A DNA stretch of 64,000 nucleotides, taken from the NCBI RefSeq assembly GCF_020447315.1, contig NZ_JAJADQ010000014.1, positions 87,462 through 151,461 on the forward strand, written 5' to 3'. Within the stretch, counting starts at the first letter, position 1. Each line of letters opens with the position of its first letter. The position numbers and the translations under genes are program-made. The notes beneath the pieces were generated by a model. It was not told where the DNA came from. It did not search any database and worked only from the letters and a program-made list of their open reading frames with translations. The DNA comes from Hymenobacter nitidus. GTDB lineage: Bacteria; Bacteroidota; Bacteroidia; Cytophagales; Hymenobacteraceae. Below, in pieces: positions 1 to 8,942 of the stretch.

Positions 1-2
1 AC

Positions 3-1034
3 CTGAGCTATCTGGCCCTGAGCCTGCCCATCTCCAAAAGCTGGGCCGCATCCGTTGGTCTGCGTCCGCTAAGCTCGGTCGACTACGAGTCAAACAACGT
101 GGGCACGGTAGCCAACGACCCGAACAGCACTCAGATTATTCAGCAGAAAGGGGAAGGCGAAATCTCCGAGGCCTATATGTCGCACGCCTACCGGCTGGCT
201 AAGGGCCTCTCGGTTGGCGTTACGGCGGCGTATGTGTTCGGAACGATAGATGAATCCGTGGGCTCTACCGTGGTGCCAGCCGGCACTACCACCACGGACG
301 ACATTACCAAGTCGGCCCTCAACGACCGGGTTCATTACTCAGACTTTGCTTTCCGGGGTGGCGTGCACTACCGCGGCAAGGCCAGTGAAAAGCTCAACTA
401 CAACCTGGGCGCGGTTTATAGCTTCAAAAGCAACCTGAGCGGCACCCGCACTACCACGCTCAGCCGCACGGATGTGAACGGGCTGGTGCTGGAGCAGATA
501 ACGCTGGCCAACGACGAGAAAGGTGCCGCCAACCTGCCGGCCCTCGCGCAGCTGGGCGTCAGCTTCGACAACAACAAGAACTGGAGCGCCAGCCTGGACG
601 TGGCCCAGCAGCAGTGGTCCAAATTCAAAGGCTTCAGCGGTATCGGGGCCACCATTCCGCTCGACAACACCCTGCGCCTGGGCCTGGGCGGCGAGTACAC
701 GCCCGATGCTACCTCGGTCGAGAACTACTTTAAGCGCATCAGCTACCGGGCCGGCCTTAGCGTAAGCCAGCTGCCCTACCGCCCCAATGGCAAAACCCTC
801 TACGACCGGGCCGTGAGCTGGGGCTTTGCTTTCCCCATGCCCTCGGCTACGCCCCTCGATGCCACCGTGGTCAGCCTGGGCTTCACCTACGGGCAGCGCG
901 GCAACACCGACGCCAGCACCCTGGTGGAAGGCGGCACCTCGCGCACGATCAGCAACGTGAAGGAAGATTACATCCGCATGCAACTGGGCGTGACGCTGAA
1001 TAACCGTTGGTTTATCAAACGTCGGATTGAGTAA
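3..1034 (+). CDS. Outer-membrane beta-barrel protein, 5' end outside window
   Basis: The frame is open from base 3, so the start lies upstream; 343 residues are visible. The protein has alternating polar/aromatic strands typical of an outer-membrane barrel, with repeated Y-x-F/G-x-x-Y-x-F patterns and a strand near the C terminus (QLGVTLNNRWF). From memory it resembles the Bacteroidota barrel proteins found just upstream of lptC, some called FadL-like, but substrate and function cannot be read from the sequence. The next gene, lptC, follows after a short gap, so the two are probably co-transcribed. The first in-window ATG (base 99) is internal and is not a likely start. Confidence 0.8.
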   Translation: MSYLALSLPISKSWAASVGLRPLSSVDYESNNVGTVANDPNSTQIIQQKGEGEISEAYMSHAYRLAKGLSVGVTAAYVFGTIDESVGSTVVPAGTTTTDDITKSALNDRVHYSDFAFRGGVHYRGKASEKLNYNLGAVYSFKSNLSGTRTTTLSRTDVNGLVLEQITLANDEKGAANLPALAQLGVSFDNNKNWSASLDVAQQQWSKFKGFSGIGATIPLDNTLRLGLGGEYTPDATSVENYFKRISYRAGLSVSQLPYRPNGKTLYDRAVSWGFAFPMPSATPLDATVVSLGFTYGQRGNTDASTLVEGGTSRTISNVKEDYIRMQLGVTLNNRWFIKRRIE

Positions 1035-1047
1035 GGTCCGTTTCGCT

Positions 1048-1620
1048 ATGCCGGTTCAGCGCGCAAGTTGGTTGTTGTGGGGTGTTCTGCTGGCAGCAGG
1101 CAGTAGCGCGGGCTGTCAGGAAAAGGAAACGGAAGTCGCCAAGAAGAAGGTTGTGTATACCGGCCCGGCCGCCGAGACGACCAACGTACTGACCCTGCTC
1201 AGCGACTCGGCCGAGCTGCAGATCCGGCTCACGGCCCCGCTGGAGCAAACCTTCGAAACCGGGGACCAGATCTACCCTAAGGGCGTGAAGGTGAGCTTTT
1301 ACGGGGAAGGCGGCCGCACGGTAATTAACACCCTGGAGGGCAAGTACGCCAAGTACGACAAGGCCAAAAACCTGTATGTGGTGCGCGGCGACGTGCGCGT
1401 GGCCAACCAGGTGAAGCAGCAGAAGATGAACACCGAAGAGCTGTTCTACGACCGGGTCAAGGCCATCATCTACACCCAGCCAGCCACCTTGGTGCGGGTG
1501 CAGACCCAAACCGAAATCCTGACGGGTAAAGGCTTGACGGCCAACCAGGACTTTTCGCGCTACAGCATTGCGGAGCCTACCGGCGTGTTCAGCATCAACC
1601 CGGATGCTCCAAAGCAATAA
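1048..1620 (+). CDS. lptC: LptC-like LPS export lipoprotein
   Basis: About 190 residues. The N terminus is a lipoprotein signal with lipobox SAGC (Cys about residue 23), followed by a beta-jellyroll-like region of short V/Y-rich strands (residues about 35-180) typical of the LptC/YrbK family, which links the inner-membrane LptB2FG complex to LptA. I chose ATG 1048 because it gives a compact signal peptide; an in-frame TTG at 1027 would overlap the upstream stop codon. A lipid anchor in place of the usual transmembrane helix is a plausible Bacteroidota variant. It lies between the barrel gene and a small membrane gene, and lptB is about 9 kb away in this window. Confidence 0.82.
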   Translation: MPVQRASWLLWGVLLAAGSSAGCQEKETEVAKKKVVYTGPAAETTNVLTLLSDSAELQIRLTAPLEQTFETGDQIYPKGVKVSFYGEGGRTVINTLEGKYAKYDKAKNLYVVRGDVRVANQVKQQKMNTEELFYDRVKAIIYTQPATLVRVQTQTEILTGKGLTANQDFSRYSIAEPTGVFSINPDAPKQ

Positions 1621-1632
1621 CGATTTACCCGT

Positions 1633-1923
1633 ATGAGCATGCGCATCGACCCGTCCATGGGACGCACCATCCTGTTTTCGCTGGGCGTCGTCACTTTCGT
1701 CATCGGGGTGTACCAGACGCTGGTAGAAAACAACCCCAAGGTGCCCCTGGAAAGCCTGCAGCGCAATTATTGGCTGTTCATGATTTCCCTGGGCTGCATT
1801 ATGTACTACCGCTACCTCAAACAGCGGGAAAAGGAAGCCAACTTCCTGGCGCAGCAGCGGCAAGCCCCAAAAACGCCGACAAAATCCGGCATAGCCGAAC
1901 CCCGCAAGAAGCCCCGAAACTAG
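1633..1923 (+). CDS. Small two-helix membrane protein, function unknown
   Basis: A 96-residue protein starting 12 bases after lptC. It has two hydrophobic segments (about residues 11-30 and 45-60) joined by a short polar loop, then a basic, Pro/Lys-rich cytoplasmic tail ending KKPRN. Both tails are probably cytoplasmic. I do not recognise a family. Its position between lptC and a periplasmic folding factor suggests an envelope role, but that is inference from neighbours. An alternative start two codons later (the second Met) is possible. Confidence 0.75.
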   Translation: MSMRIDPSMGRTILFSLGVVTFVIGVYQTLVENNPKVPLESLQRNYWLFMISLGCIMYYRYLKQREKEANFLAQQRQAPKTPTKSGIAEPRKKPRN

Positions 1924-2055
1924 CTTTCTACCTGAAAGTTGCGTCTCCGTACCCGCCCGCGGGCGGCGTTGCATTCGGCTGGCTTTGAATGTCCGGCAGA
2001 TTCTGGTTATTTTGCGCCTCTTTCTACTTCTCTTACCGCGCTTTTTTTCAAGTAA

Positions 2056-4188
2056 ATGGCATTAATTAACACGATCCGAGAAAAATCGAGTTGGGCTGTT
2101 GGCATCGTCGCCATCGGCTTGCTGCTCTTTATCGTCGGGGGAGACCTGATAGGCGGTAACAACCGTCTGTTTAACCGTAATGATAATTCGGTAGGCGAAA
2201 TAGCCGGCGAAAAAGTAGACTACGAACAGTTTCAGGCTGCCCTGGAGCAGGCCAAGCAAAACTTCATCCAGCAGCAGGGCCGCCAGCCCGACGAAGCCAC
2301 GATGGGCTACCTGCGCGACCAGGCCTGGAACCAGACCATCTACCGCATTGCCTTCCAGAAGGAGTTCGAAAAGCTGGGCATCACGGTATCGGATGACGAG
2401 CTGACCGACATGGTGCAGGGCAAGAACATTCATCCCAGCATCCGCCAAGCCTTCACCGACCAGCAGACCGGCCAGTTCGACCGCACTAAGGTGATTGAGT
2501 ACCTGCGCAACCTCGAAAAGCTGCCCCCTCAGTCGCAGGACGCGTGGCGCAATTTCGAAGCCAACCTGCCCGCCGAGCGCATGGGCAACAAGTACAACAA
2601 CCTGCTCAAGCTCTCGACCTACGTAACGACGGCCGAAGCCAAGCTCTACAACGAGAACCAGAACACGCGCGCTAGCATCCGCTACCTGTTCGTGCCTTAC
2701 TTCTCGATTTCGGATTCGGCCGTGAAGGTGACCGATGCGCAGCTGCAGGCCTACCTCGACAAGAACAAAGCCCGCTACAAAGTGGAAGACGGCCGTACTA
2801 TCGAGTACGTGACCATTCCGGTAACGGCTTCGGTGGAAGACAGCACGGCCGTTCGCAAATCGGTAGACGAGCTGGCTGCCCAGTTCCGTACCGCTCCCAA
2901 CGATTCGCTGTTTGCCAAGCTAAACACCGACCCCGAGCACCCCTACAGCTCGGCCTACGTGTCGCCGGCCGATATGCCCGAGAAGCTGCGTCAGCAGCTG
3001 CCCCTCACGGTTGGTCAGGTATATGGCCCCTACGCCGAAAACGGCCTGTATTCCATCTTCAAAGTAACCGGCCAGAAAGCCGGTGCCCAGCCTGCCGCCC
3101 GCGCCAGCCACATCCTGATCAAGACCGAAGGCACCACGCCCGAAGCCAAAGCCGCGGCCCTGGCCAAAGCCAAAGACCTGCTGGCCAAAATCAAAGGTGG
3201 CGCTGACTTCGCCGCCATGGCGCGTCAGTTCGGCACCGACGGTACCACCGCTACTGGCGGCGACCTGGGCTGGTTTACGCAGGGCCGCATGGTGCCCGAG
3301 TTCGAGAAAGCCGTATTCGGTGCTACCTCGGCCGGCTTGTTGCCCAACCCCGTAGAGACTTCCTTCGGTTACCACATCATCAAGGTTACCGCTCCCAAAA
3401 CCAACCAGACCTACCAGATTGCGGCCGTGCAGAAAAGCATCGTGCCCTCTGAGGCTACCCGCGAAGCTGCCTACGCCCGGGCGCAGGAGCTGAAGGGTAA
3501 AGCCACGGATCTGGCTTCGTTCCGCGCGGCCGTAGCCGCCGACAAGACCCTGCAGAAGCAGGAGGCCAAAGGTCTGGGTGCCAGCGACCGGGCGGTGAAC
3601 AACATCCAGAATGCCCGCGAAGTAGTGCGCTGGGCCTATGGGGCCAACCCCGGTGGCAAGAAAACCGAAATCGGTGACATATCGGAAGTGTACGAGCTGG
3701 GCGACCAGTACGTAATTGCTGTCCTGACCGAGGAGCGCGCCAAAGGCACCGCCACCGTAGCCAGCCTGAAGCCCGAGCTGACGGCTGCCGTGCGCAACGA
3801 GGAGAAAGCCAAGCAGATCATTGCTAAGCTGAACGGTAAGAAAGGCACGCTGGAGCAGATTGCCGCCGCTTACGGCCCCACGGCTCAGGTGAAAACCGCT
3901 GACAACGTGGTGCTCGGCACCGGCGTAATTCAGGGCCTGGGCGGTGAGCCTCTGGCCGTGGGCAAAGCCTTTGGGGTGAAGCCCGGTCAGCAGTCGGCCC
4001 CGTTCCAGGGTGAGCAGGGTGTGCTGATTGTAGAGCCCGTGAAAGTAGAGAAGCCCACTGCTCCCGCCGATGTGAAGCAGATTCGTCAGCAACTGACGGC
4101 TCAGCGCACGGCCCGCGCCGATGGTGCCATCTACGAAGCGGTGAAGGCCAACGCCAACATCAAAGACGAGCGCACCAAGTTCTTCTAG
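2056..4188 (+). CDS. PpiD/SurA-type membrane-anchored peptidyl-prolyl isomerase
   Basis: 710 residues. Domain order: short cytoplasmic N terminus, one transmembrane helix (about 13-32), SurA/PpiD N-terminal chaperone region (about 45-240), a PpiC-type rotamase domain (about 345-455, beginning ARASHILIKTEG and containing GGDLGWF and SFGYHIIKV), then a second, more divergent parvulin-like region to the C terminus. It would act in the periplasm on outer-membrane proteins leaving the Sec translocon. Length and architecture match the Bacteroidota SurA_N family. It ends before a strong terminator and probably closes the operon that starts before the window. Confidence 0.9.
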   Translation: MALINTIREKSSWAVGIVAIGLLLFIVGGDLIGGNNRLFNRNDNSVGEIAGEKVDYEQFQAALEQAKQNFIQQQGRQPDEATMGYLRDQAWNQTIYRIAFQKEFEKLGITVSDDELTDMVQGKNIHPSIRQAFTDQQTGQFDRTKVIEYLRNLEKLPPQSQDAWRNFEANLPAERMGNKYNNLLKLSTYVTTAEAKLYNENQNTRASIRYLFVPYFSISDSAVKVTDAQLQAYLDKNKARYKVEDGRTIEYVTIPVTASVEDSTAVRKSVDELAAQFRTAPNDSLFAKLNTDPEHPYSSAYVSPADMPEKLRQQLPLTVGQVYGPYAENGLYSIFKVTGQKAGAQPAARASHILIKTEGTTPEAKAAALAKAKDLLAKIKGGADFAAMARQFGTDGTTATGGDLGWFTQGRMVPEFEKAVFGATSAGLLPNPVETSFGYHIIKVTAPKTNQTYQIAAVQKSIVPSEATREAAYARAQELKGKATDLASFRAAVAADKTLQKQEAKGLGASDRAVNNIQNAREVVRWAYGANPGGKKTEIGDISEVYELGDQYVIAVLTEERAKGTATVASLKPELTAAVRNEEKAKQIIAKLNGKKGTLEQIAAAYGPTAQVKTADNVVLGTGVIQGLGGEPLAVGKAFGVKPGQQSAPFQGEQGVLIVEPVKVEKPTAPADVKQIRQQLTAQRTARADGAIYEAVKANANIKDERTKFF

Positions 4189-4211
4189 GCCACTAGAAAA
4201 CCAGAAGCACG

Positions 4212-4245
4212 AAAAAGGGCTGTATCTTCGGGTACAGCCCTTTTT
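4212..4245 (+). terminator. Rho-independent terminator after ppiD-like gene
   Basis: A 13-bp stem (4212-4224 with 4233-4245) around an 8-base loop; the descending arm runs into a T-rich tract. It sits 24 bases after the stop codon. Confidence 0.85.
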
Positions 4246-4412
4246 GTTTGCCCACAAGCAGCCTTGCCTTCTCCAGCGGCTTCTTTTCGGCCGTAGACAA
4301 GTCCGCCAGGGGCCGGTTGTACGTTAGCAAGCTGGTTTTCAAACCGGAGTGAATGAAAGTAGGCCCGCCCCGGTTTACAGTCTCAGACTATTACTTGATT
4401 GACTTCTGCGCT

Positions 4413-6248
4413 ATGCGTCTGTTTTCTTTGCGTCGGTTTACAAAGGTTGGTTCGGCTTTGGTGCTGTGCCTGGGGCTGGGTTTGCACGCGGTGCAGGCCC
4501 AAGATGACGGCGGCATTGCCTTGGCCCGGGAGTATGCGCGCAAGGGCGAAAACGAGAAGGCTGCCTTTCTTTTCGGTCGGCTGCGCAGCGAGGAGCAGGC
4601 GGCCCCCAACGTATTGCCCGAATACCTGACGGTGCTCGAAAACCTGAAGCGCTACAAGGAGGCGGAAAAGCTGGTGAAAAAGGCCATTCGTCAGCGCCCC
4701 GAGGAGCCATCCTACGGCGTGGCGCTGGGCAGCCTCTACACCACCGCCGGCGACGCCCCGGCCGCCACCAAGCAGTACGAGCGGGTCGTGAGCCAGCTGA
4801 CGGCGGCCCAGGTAGCGCCTGTTGCTACCGAATTCATGCGCCGCAACCTGCCGGACTGGGCCGAGAAAACCTACCTGAAGGGCCGCATCCTGACTAAAGA
4901 CGACACCGAGTATGCGCCCCAGTTGATTCAGCTCTACACCCAGTCGGGCCAGACGGATAAGGTGATGAGCGAAACCCTGCGCCTGGTGCAGGACGACGAG
5001 CAGCAGCTGCCTTTCGTGCGCAACATGCTGCAGAACAGCCTGCGCGAAGACAAGGATTTCGATGCCCTAGAGAAGGTGCTGTTTGCCAACGTGCAGAAGT
5101 TTCCCGAGCGGGCTGTGTACAGCGAGCTGCTGTTGTGGCTCCAGACCCAGCGCCGCGACTTTACCGGGGCCCTAGTACAGGCCAAAGCCCTCGACCGGCG
5201 CGGCCGCACCGACGGAGCCCGCGTGATGGAGCTGGCCAGCATTGCCCAGCGCAACAAAGATTACGAAAGCGCCATTGCCGGCTTCGACTACGTGACGCGC
5301 GAGTACCGCAGCGGCATGTACTACCGCCTGGCCCGGCAGCGGCTGGTGCAGGCCCGCGAGGAGCAGGTGCGCTCCACCTACCCCGTCGACCCGGCCAAGA
5401 TCCGCGGCCTGATCGGGGAGTACCAGCAGGTGCTGACGGAGCTGGGTAAAACGCCCGAAACCGCTCCGGTGCTGCGCAACATGGCAGCCCTGTATGCCTT
5501 CCAGCTCGATGAGAAGGACAAGGCCATGACCATGCTGCAGGAGGTAATCGACCTGCCCCGCGCCAGCCTCGACGTGGTGGATGAAGCCAAAATCAACCTG
5601 GCCGACATTTTCCTGCTGCGCAGTGAGCCCTGGGAAGCCACGCTATTGTATTCGCAGGTGGAGAAGTCGCACAAAGACTCGCCGGTGGGCTACGAGGCCA
5701 AGCTGCGCAATGCCCGCCTGAGCTACTACGCCGGCGACTTCAAGCTGGCCAAAAGCCACCTGGACATTCTGAAGGAAGCCACCAGCCGCGAAATTGCTAA
5801 CGACGCCATGCAACTCAGCCTGCTCATCACCGACAACACGGCCATGGACACCTCGGGCGTGGCCCTGCGCGACTACTCGGCCGTGGAGCTGCTCGTGTTC
5901 CAGAATAAGCTGCCTGCCGCCCTCAAGGGCCTCGATAACCTCCTGCAGAAGTACCCCGGCCACGCCCTCACCGACGATGCCTGGTACCTGAAGGCCCAGC
6001 TGCAGCGCCGCATGGGCGACTACCCGGCGGCCCTCACCACGCTGGAGAAGATTACGGCCAACCCTAAATACGACGTGCTCAGCGACGACGCCCTGTTTCT
6101 GACGGCCAGCATTGCCGAGGAAAACCTGCAGGACCGCGAAAAAGCTAAAACGCTCTACAACCAGCTGCTGGTGAAATACCCCGGCAGCATTTACACGGCG
6201 GAAGCCCGCAAGCGCTTCCGCAAGCTGCGCGGCGACGCAGTAAACTAG
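4413..6248 (+). CDS. Periplasmic TPR-repeat protein
   Basis: About 611 residues from ATG 4413, chosen because it gives a classic signal peptide (MRLFSLRR, hydrophobic stretch, HAVQAQ cleavage site); the upstream in-frame ATG at 4353 would bury it. The rest is alpha-helical with many tetratricopeptide repeats (for example around residues 35-110 and 490-600, motifs such as A-x-x-x-L-x-x-L and Y-x-x-A-x-x-x-L), ending with repeats of the outer-membrane-assembly TPR type (AKTLYNQLLVKYPGS). It probably scaffolds protein complexes in the periplasm. No catalytic domain is visible and no partner can be named. Confidence 0.85.
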   Translation: MRLFSLRRFTKVGSALVLCLGLGLHAVQAQDDGGIALAREYARKGENEKAAFLFGRLRSEEQAAPNVLPEYLTVLENLKRYKEAEKLVKKAIRQRPEEPSYGVALGSLYTTAGDAPAATKQYERVVSQLTAAQVAPVATEFMRRNLPDWAEKTYLKGRILTKDDTEYAPQLIQLYTQSGQTDKVMSETLRLVQDDEQQLPFVRNMLQNSLREDKDFDALEKVLFANVQKFPERAVYSELLLWLQTQRRDFTGALVQAKALDRRGRTDGARVMELASIAQRNKDYESAIAGFDYVTREYRSGMYYRLARQRLVQAREEQVRSTYPVDPAKIRGLIGEYQQVLTELGKTPETAPVLRNMAALYAFQLDEKDKAMTMLQEVIDLPRASLDVVDEAKINLADIFLLRSEPWEATLLYSQVEKSHKDSPVGYEAKLRNARLSYYAGDFKLAKSHLDILKEATSREIANDAMQLSLLITDNTAMDTSGVALRDYSAVELLVFQNKLPAALKGLDNLLQKYPGHALTDDAWYLKAQLQRRMGDYPAALTTLEKITANPKYDVLSDDALFLTASIAEENLQDREKAKTLYNQLLVKYPGSIYTAEARKRFRKLRGDAVN

Positions 6249-6262
6249 TCGGCGTGTTGAAC

Positions 6263-6357
6263 GTCATGCTGAGCGCAGCCGAAGCATCTCTACCGCTTCG
6301 TTGCAATGGCAATTAATTACTGCTGCAGTAGAGATGCTTCGGCAAGCTCAGCATGAC
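6263..6357. repeat. Imperfect palindromic intergenic repeat (GTCATGCTGAG type)
   Basis: Left arm 6263-6292 and right arm 6329-6357 are inverted copies: both ends read GTCATGCTGAGC and the inner parts read CCGAAGCATCTCTA, with a few mismatches between. The 36-base loop is AT-rich. It lies between the stop of the TPR gene and the stop of the small gene 6446-6559, so it is transcribed from either side as a hairpin. It resembles elements at 57136-57240 and 59391-59428. Confidence 0.75.
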
Positions 6358-6445
6358 AATATTGTCTAGGCTGTTCTTTCTCCAGCAACGTCAGCACGCG
6401 AGATTCCTCGCGCTGCTCGGACTGATGGCCGCAGGTAATAATTGC

Positions 6446-6559
6446 TTACCGGAAGAAGGTGAACATGATGGCCAGGGCCAGCAGGAATATCAGATACATC
6501 AGCCCGTCGGTCAGGATGTACTGTTTGTACTGCTTGTAAAAGGCAATCAGCTTCTTCAT
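6446..6559 (-). CDS. 37-residue single-helix membrane microprotein
   Basis: Reading the minus strand from ATG at 6559 gives 37 codons and a TAA stop at 6446. The product is Lys/Tyr-rich at the N terminus (MKKLIAFYKQYKQY), then a hydrophobic helix (about residues 20-36, LMYLIFLLALAIMF) and ends FFR. This is a typical N-in small membrane protein. A perfect -7 element (TATTTTTG, 6586-6593) lies about 27 bases upstream on the same strand, with a TTG 16 bases further, so it should have its own transcript, divergent from recJ. I do not recognise a named family. Its coding nature rests on composition and promoter only. Confidence 0.65.
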   Translation of the reverse strand: MKKLIAFYKQYKQYILTDGLMYLIFLLALAIMFTFFR

Positions 6560-6585
6560 GGGTGCGGGCTCGGGCAAGAGGAAGG

Positions 6586-6593
6586 CAAAAATA
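6586..6593 (-). promoter_or_regulatory. Candidate promoter of the 37-residue gene
   Basis: On the minus strand this reads TATTTTTG, a perfect TAnnTTTG element. A TTG (6610-6612) lies 16 bases upstream, close to usual spacing. The predicted start of transcription is about 20 bases before the ATG. Confidence 0.55.
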
Positions 6594-6647
6594 GGAATTC
6601 AGCCCGCGCCAAAACGCCGGTATTCGGAAGGACCGCCGTTTTCTTCT

Positions 6648-6655
6648 TACTTTTG
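6648..6655 (+). promoter_or_regulatory. Candidate recJ promoter (-7 element)
   Basis: Reads TACTTTTG, a perfect TAnnTTTG match 33 bases before the recJ ATG. No TTG is found at the usual -33 distance. Confidence 0.55.
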
Positions 6656-6688
6656 AAGATAACGCCCGTTAGGGCCCGCCGCTGAATC

Positions 6689-8413
6689 ATGGAAAAAAGA
6701 TGGATCCGCAAGCCTGCGCCTGAACCTACCAAGGTCAGTCACCTGGCTGACGCCCTGCGCGTAAACGAGGCCATCATCGCGCTGCTCTGCCAGCGCGGGG
6801 TGTGTTCTTACGACGAAGCCTACGAATACTTCCGGCCCAGCCTCGACCATCTTCCTGATCCGCTGCGCATGCGCGACATGGACCGGGCCGTGGAACGCCT
6901 CCTGACCGCGTTGCACGAAGGCCAGAAGGTGCTGGTGTTCGGCGACTACGACGTGGACGGCACCACCTCGGTAGCTGTCGTATTTTCCTATTTGCGCACC
7001 CTGTTCGGTCCCGAGCGGGTCGACTACTACATTCCGGACCGCTACAAGGAAGGCTACGGCATTTCCGACGCCGGCATCGATTTCGCCGTTGCTCAGAACT
7101 TCAGCCTCATCATTGCCCTCGACTGCGGCGTGAAGGCCATCGACCGGATTGACTACGCCAACGAGCGGGGCATCGACTTCATTATCTGTGACCACCACTT
7201 GCCCGGGACCGAGCTGCCCAAGGCCGTGGCCGTACTCGACCCCAAGCGCGCCGACTGCGAATACCCTTTCAAGGAGCTTTCCGGCTGCGGCGTGGGCTTC
7301 AAGCTGATGCAGGCTTTGTGCCAGCACCTGGGCATGGACCAGGCGCCGCTGTATGAGCTGCTGGATCTGGTGGCCATCAGCATTGCGGCCGATATTGTAC
7401 CCATCACCGGTGAAAACCGCATTCTGGCCTACCACGGCCTGCGCCTGCTCAACGACCGGGTGCAGGGGCAGCGGCCCGGCGTGGCAGCTCTGCGCGAGCT
7501 GGCCGGCCTGCGCGACGGGGAGCTGACGATCAGCAGCCTCGTGTTTGGCTTTGCCCCCCGCATCAACGCGGCGGGCCGCATGGGCGACGCCAAACGCTCG
7601 GTAGCTATGCTGCTGGCCGAAAGCAAGGAAGAAGCGGTGGAGAAAACCGGCGTGGTGGATAAAACCAACATTGAGCGCCGCGGCTTCGATACCAGCATCA
7701 CCAAAGAGGCTTTGAGCATGATTGAGGACGATGCCTCGCTGCGCAACGCCAGCTCCACGGTGCTCTACAAGGAAGACTGGCACAAGGGCGTCATCGGCAT
7801 TGTGGCCTCGCGCTGCCTCGACAAGTACTACCGGCCCACCATCATCCTGACCCAGAGCAACGGTAAGGCCACCGGCTCGGCCCGCTCGGTAGTGGGCTTC
7901 GACGTGCACCAGGCCATCAGTGAGTGCGCCGATTTGCTCGACCAGTACGGCGGGCACATGTATGCCGCCGGCCTCACGCTGCCGGTCGAAAACGTGCCCA
8001 AGTTCCGGGAGCGGTTCGAGCAGGTAGTAGCCGGCCGTATTCTGCCCGAGCAGCTGATTCCGCCGGTGGAAATCGACAGCGTGCTGAAGCTGGCCGACAT
8101 CACCGAGAGCTTCTACAAGCTGCTGCACCAGATGGAGCCCTTCGGCCCCGGCAACCCCAATCCGGTATTCGAGTCGGAGTACGTGTATGCCACCCCAGAC
8201 TCGGCCCGCATCGTGGGCAACTCCCACCTGAAGCTGACCCTGACCCAGGACGGCCACCACACCGTGGATGCCATTGGCTTTGGGCTGGGCGAGTACCAGG
8301 AGCGAATTTCCGACGGGCACCCGTTTAACGTGTGCTACACGGTGGAAATAAACGAGTACCGCGGGCAGCGCACCCTGCAACTGCGGGTGAAGGATATTCG
8401 CTGGGTAGAATAG
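6689..8413 (+). CDS. recJ: Single-stranded-DNA-specific exonuclease RecJ
   Basis: 574 residues, close to the usual RecJ length. The DHH phosphoesterase core shows motif GDYDVDG (residues 85-91), the cluster LDCG (144-147) and the DHH triad itself (168-170). The DHHA1 domain carries GSARS-VVGFD near residues 395-405, and an OB-fold C-terminal domain follows. RecJ degrades single-stranded DNA 5' to 3' with Mn2+/Mg2+ in recombination and mismatch/base-excision repair. ATG 6689 fits the family N terminus (MEKRW). It stands alone: promoter upstream, convergent DoxX gene downstream. Confidence 0.96.
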   Translation: MEKRWIRKPAPEPTKVSHLADALRVNEAIIALLCQRGVCSYDEAYEYFRPSLDHLPDPLRMRDMDRAVERLLTALHEGQKVLVFGDYDVDGTTSVAVVFSYLRTLFGPERVDYYIPDRYKEGYGISDAGIDFAVAQNFSLIIALDCGVKAIDRIDYANERGIDFIICDHHLPGTELPKAVAVLDPKRADCEYPFKELSGCGVGFKLMQALCQHLGMDQAPLYELLDLVAISIAADIVPITGENRILAYHGLRLLNDRVQGQRPGVAALRELAGLRDGELTISSLVFGFAPRINAAGRMGDAKRSVAMLLAESKEEAVEKTGVVDKTNIERRGFDTSITKEALSMIEDDASLRNASSTVLYKEDWHKGVIGIVASRCLDKYYRPTIILTQSNGKATGSARSVVGFDVHQAISECADLLDQYGGHMYAAGLTLPVENVPKFRERFEQVVAGRILPEQLIPPVEIDSVLKLADITESFYKLLHQMEPFGPGNPNPVFESEYVYATPDSARIVGNSHLKLTLTQDGHHTVDAIGFGLGEYQERISDGHPFNVCYTVEINEYRGQRTLQLRVKDIRWVE

Positions 8414-8438
8414 CTGAACTGGCTGAGCGCTTCGGTGC

Positions 8439-8825
8439 CTAGGATGTAGCGCGTGCTTCGTCGGGCCGCGTGTGCCACCATGCCCACAAGATGAGCACTG
8501 CCTGCAAGGGTAGCCGGGCCCAGAGCAGCCAGGGCGCTACGCCCAGGCCCGCGCCGCTGGTTTGGGCCATGTACACGTTGGCCGGAAACACGGCTAGCAA
8601 CAGCGCAATGATGCCCCAGGCGGCCCCGCGCCGGGTGCGGGAGGGTAGGAGCAACAGGCCCAGCGCTACTTCCGCCACGCCGCTGATAAGCACCAGCTCC
8701 CGGTGCCAGGGCAAATACGGCGGCATGATGCGCAGGTACGGTTCGGGTTTGATGAAATGCAGCAGGCCGGCGCCAATGAACACCAGGCTCAGCGTGTAGC
8801 GGCTGATGGTTTTAAGACGCGGCAT
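8439..8825 (-). CDS. DoxX-family membrane protein
   Basis: 128 residues with four hydrophobic segments (about 8-24, 42-62, 68-86, 95-117) and the DoxX-like start (SLVFIGAGLLHFIKP) with the conserved HF-x-K/P pattern. Relatives are small quinone- or thiol-linked membrane proteins of mostly unknown role. It converges on recJ and is divergent from the M61 peptidase gene. No operon partner is visible. Confidence 0.85.
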   Translation of the reverse strand: MPRLKTISRYTLSLVFIGAGLLHFIKPEPYLRIMPPYLPWHRELVLISGVAEVALGLLLLPSRTRRGAAWGIIALLLAVFPANVYMAQTSGAGLGVAPWLLWARLPLQAVLILWAWWHTRPDEARATS

Positions 8826-8942
8826 AAGAAAGCAGGGAAATTCTCACCGAAGGGTTTCAGAAGGGCAATTTTGGCTGACCCGGCGTACTGCGTACCTTCG
8901 CCAGACGTTGTAACTCTAGTCCCTGTTACTATTCCCTCCCGC

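Noticed and set aside
6353..6685. 110-codon plus-strand frame in the recJ upstream gap
   Set aside because: It starts inside a repeat arm and covers the minus-strand microprotein and both promoters; Gln/Arg-rich and without a helix.
6647..8380. 577-codon open frame on the minus strand over recJ
   Set aside because: It is the exact antisense of a perfect RecJ gene; long antisense frames arise from GC-rich codon bias. The translated sequence is His/Gly/Val-rich with no domain.
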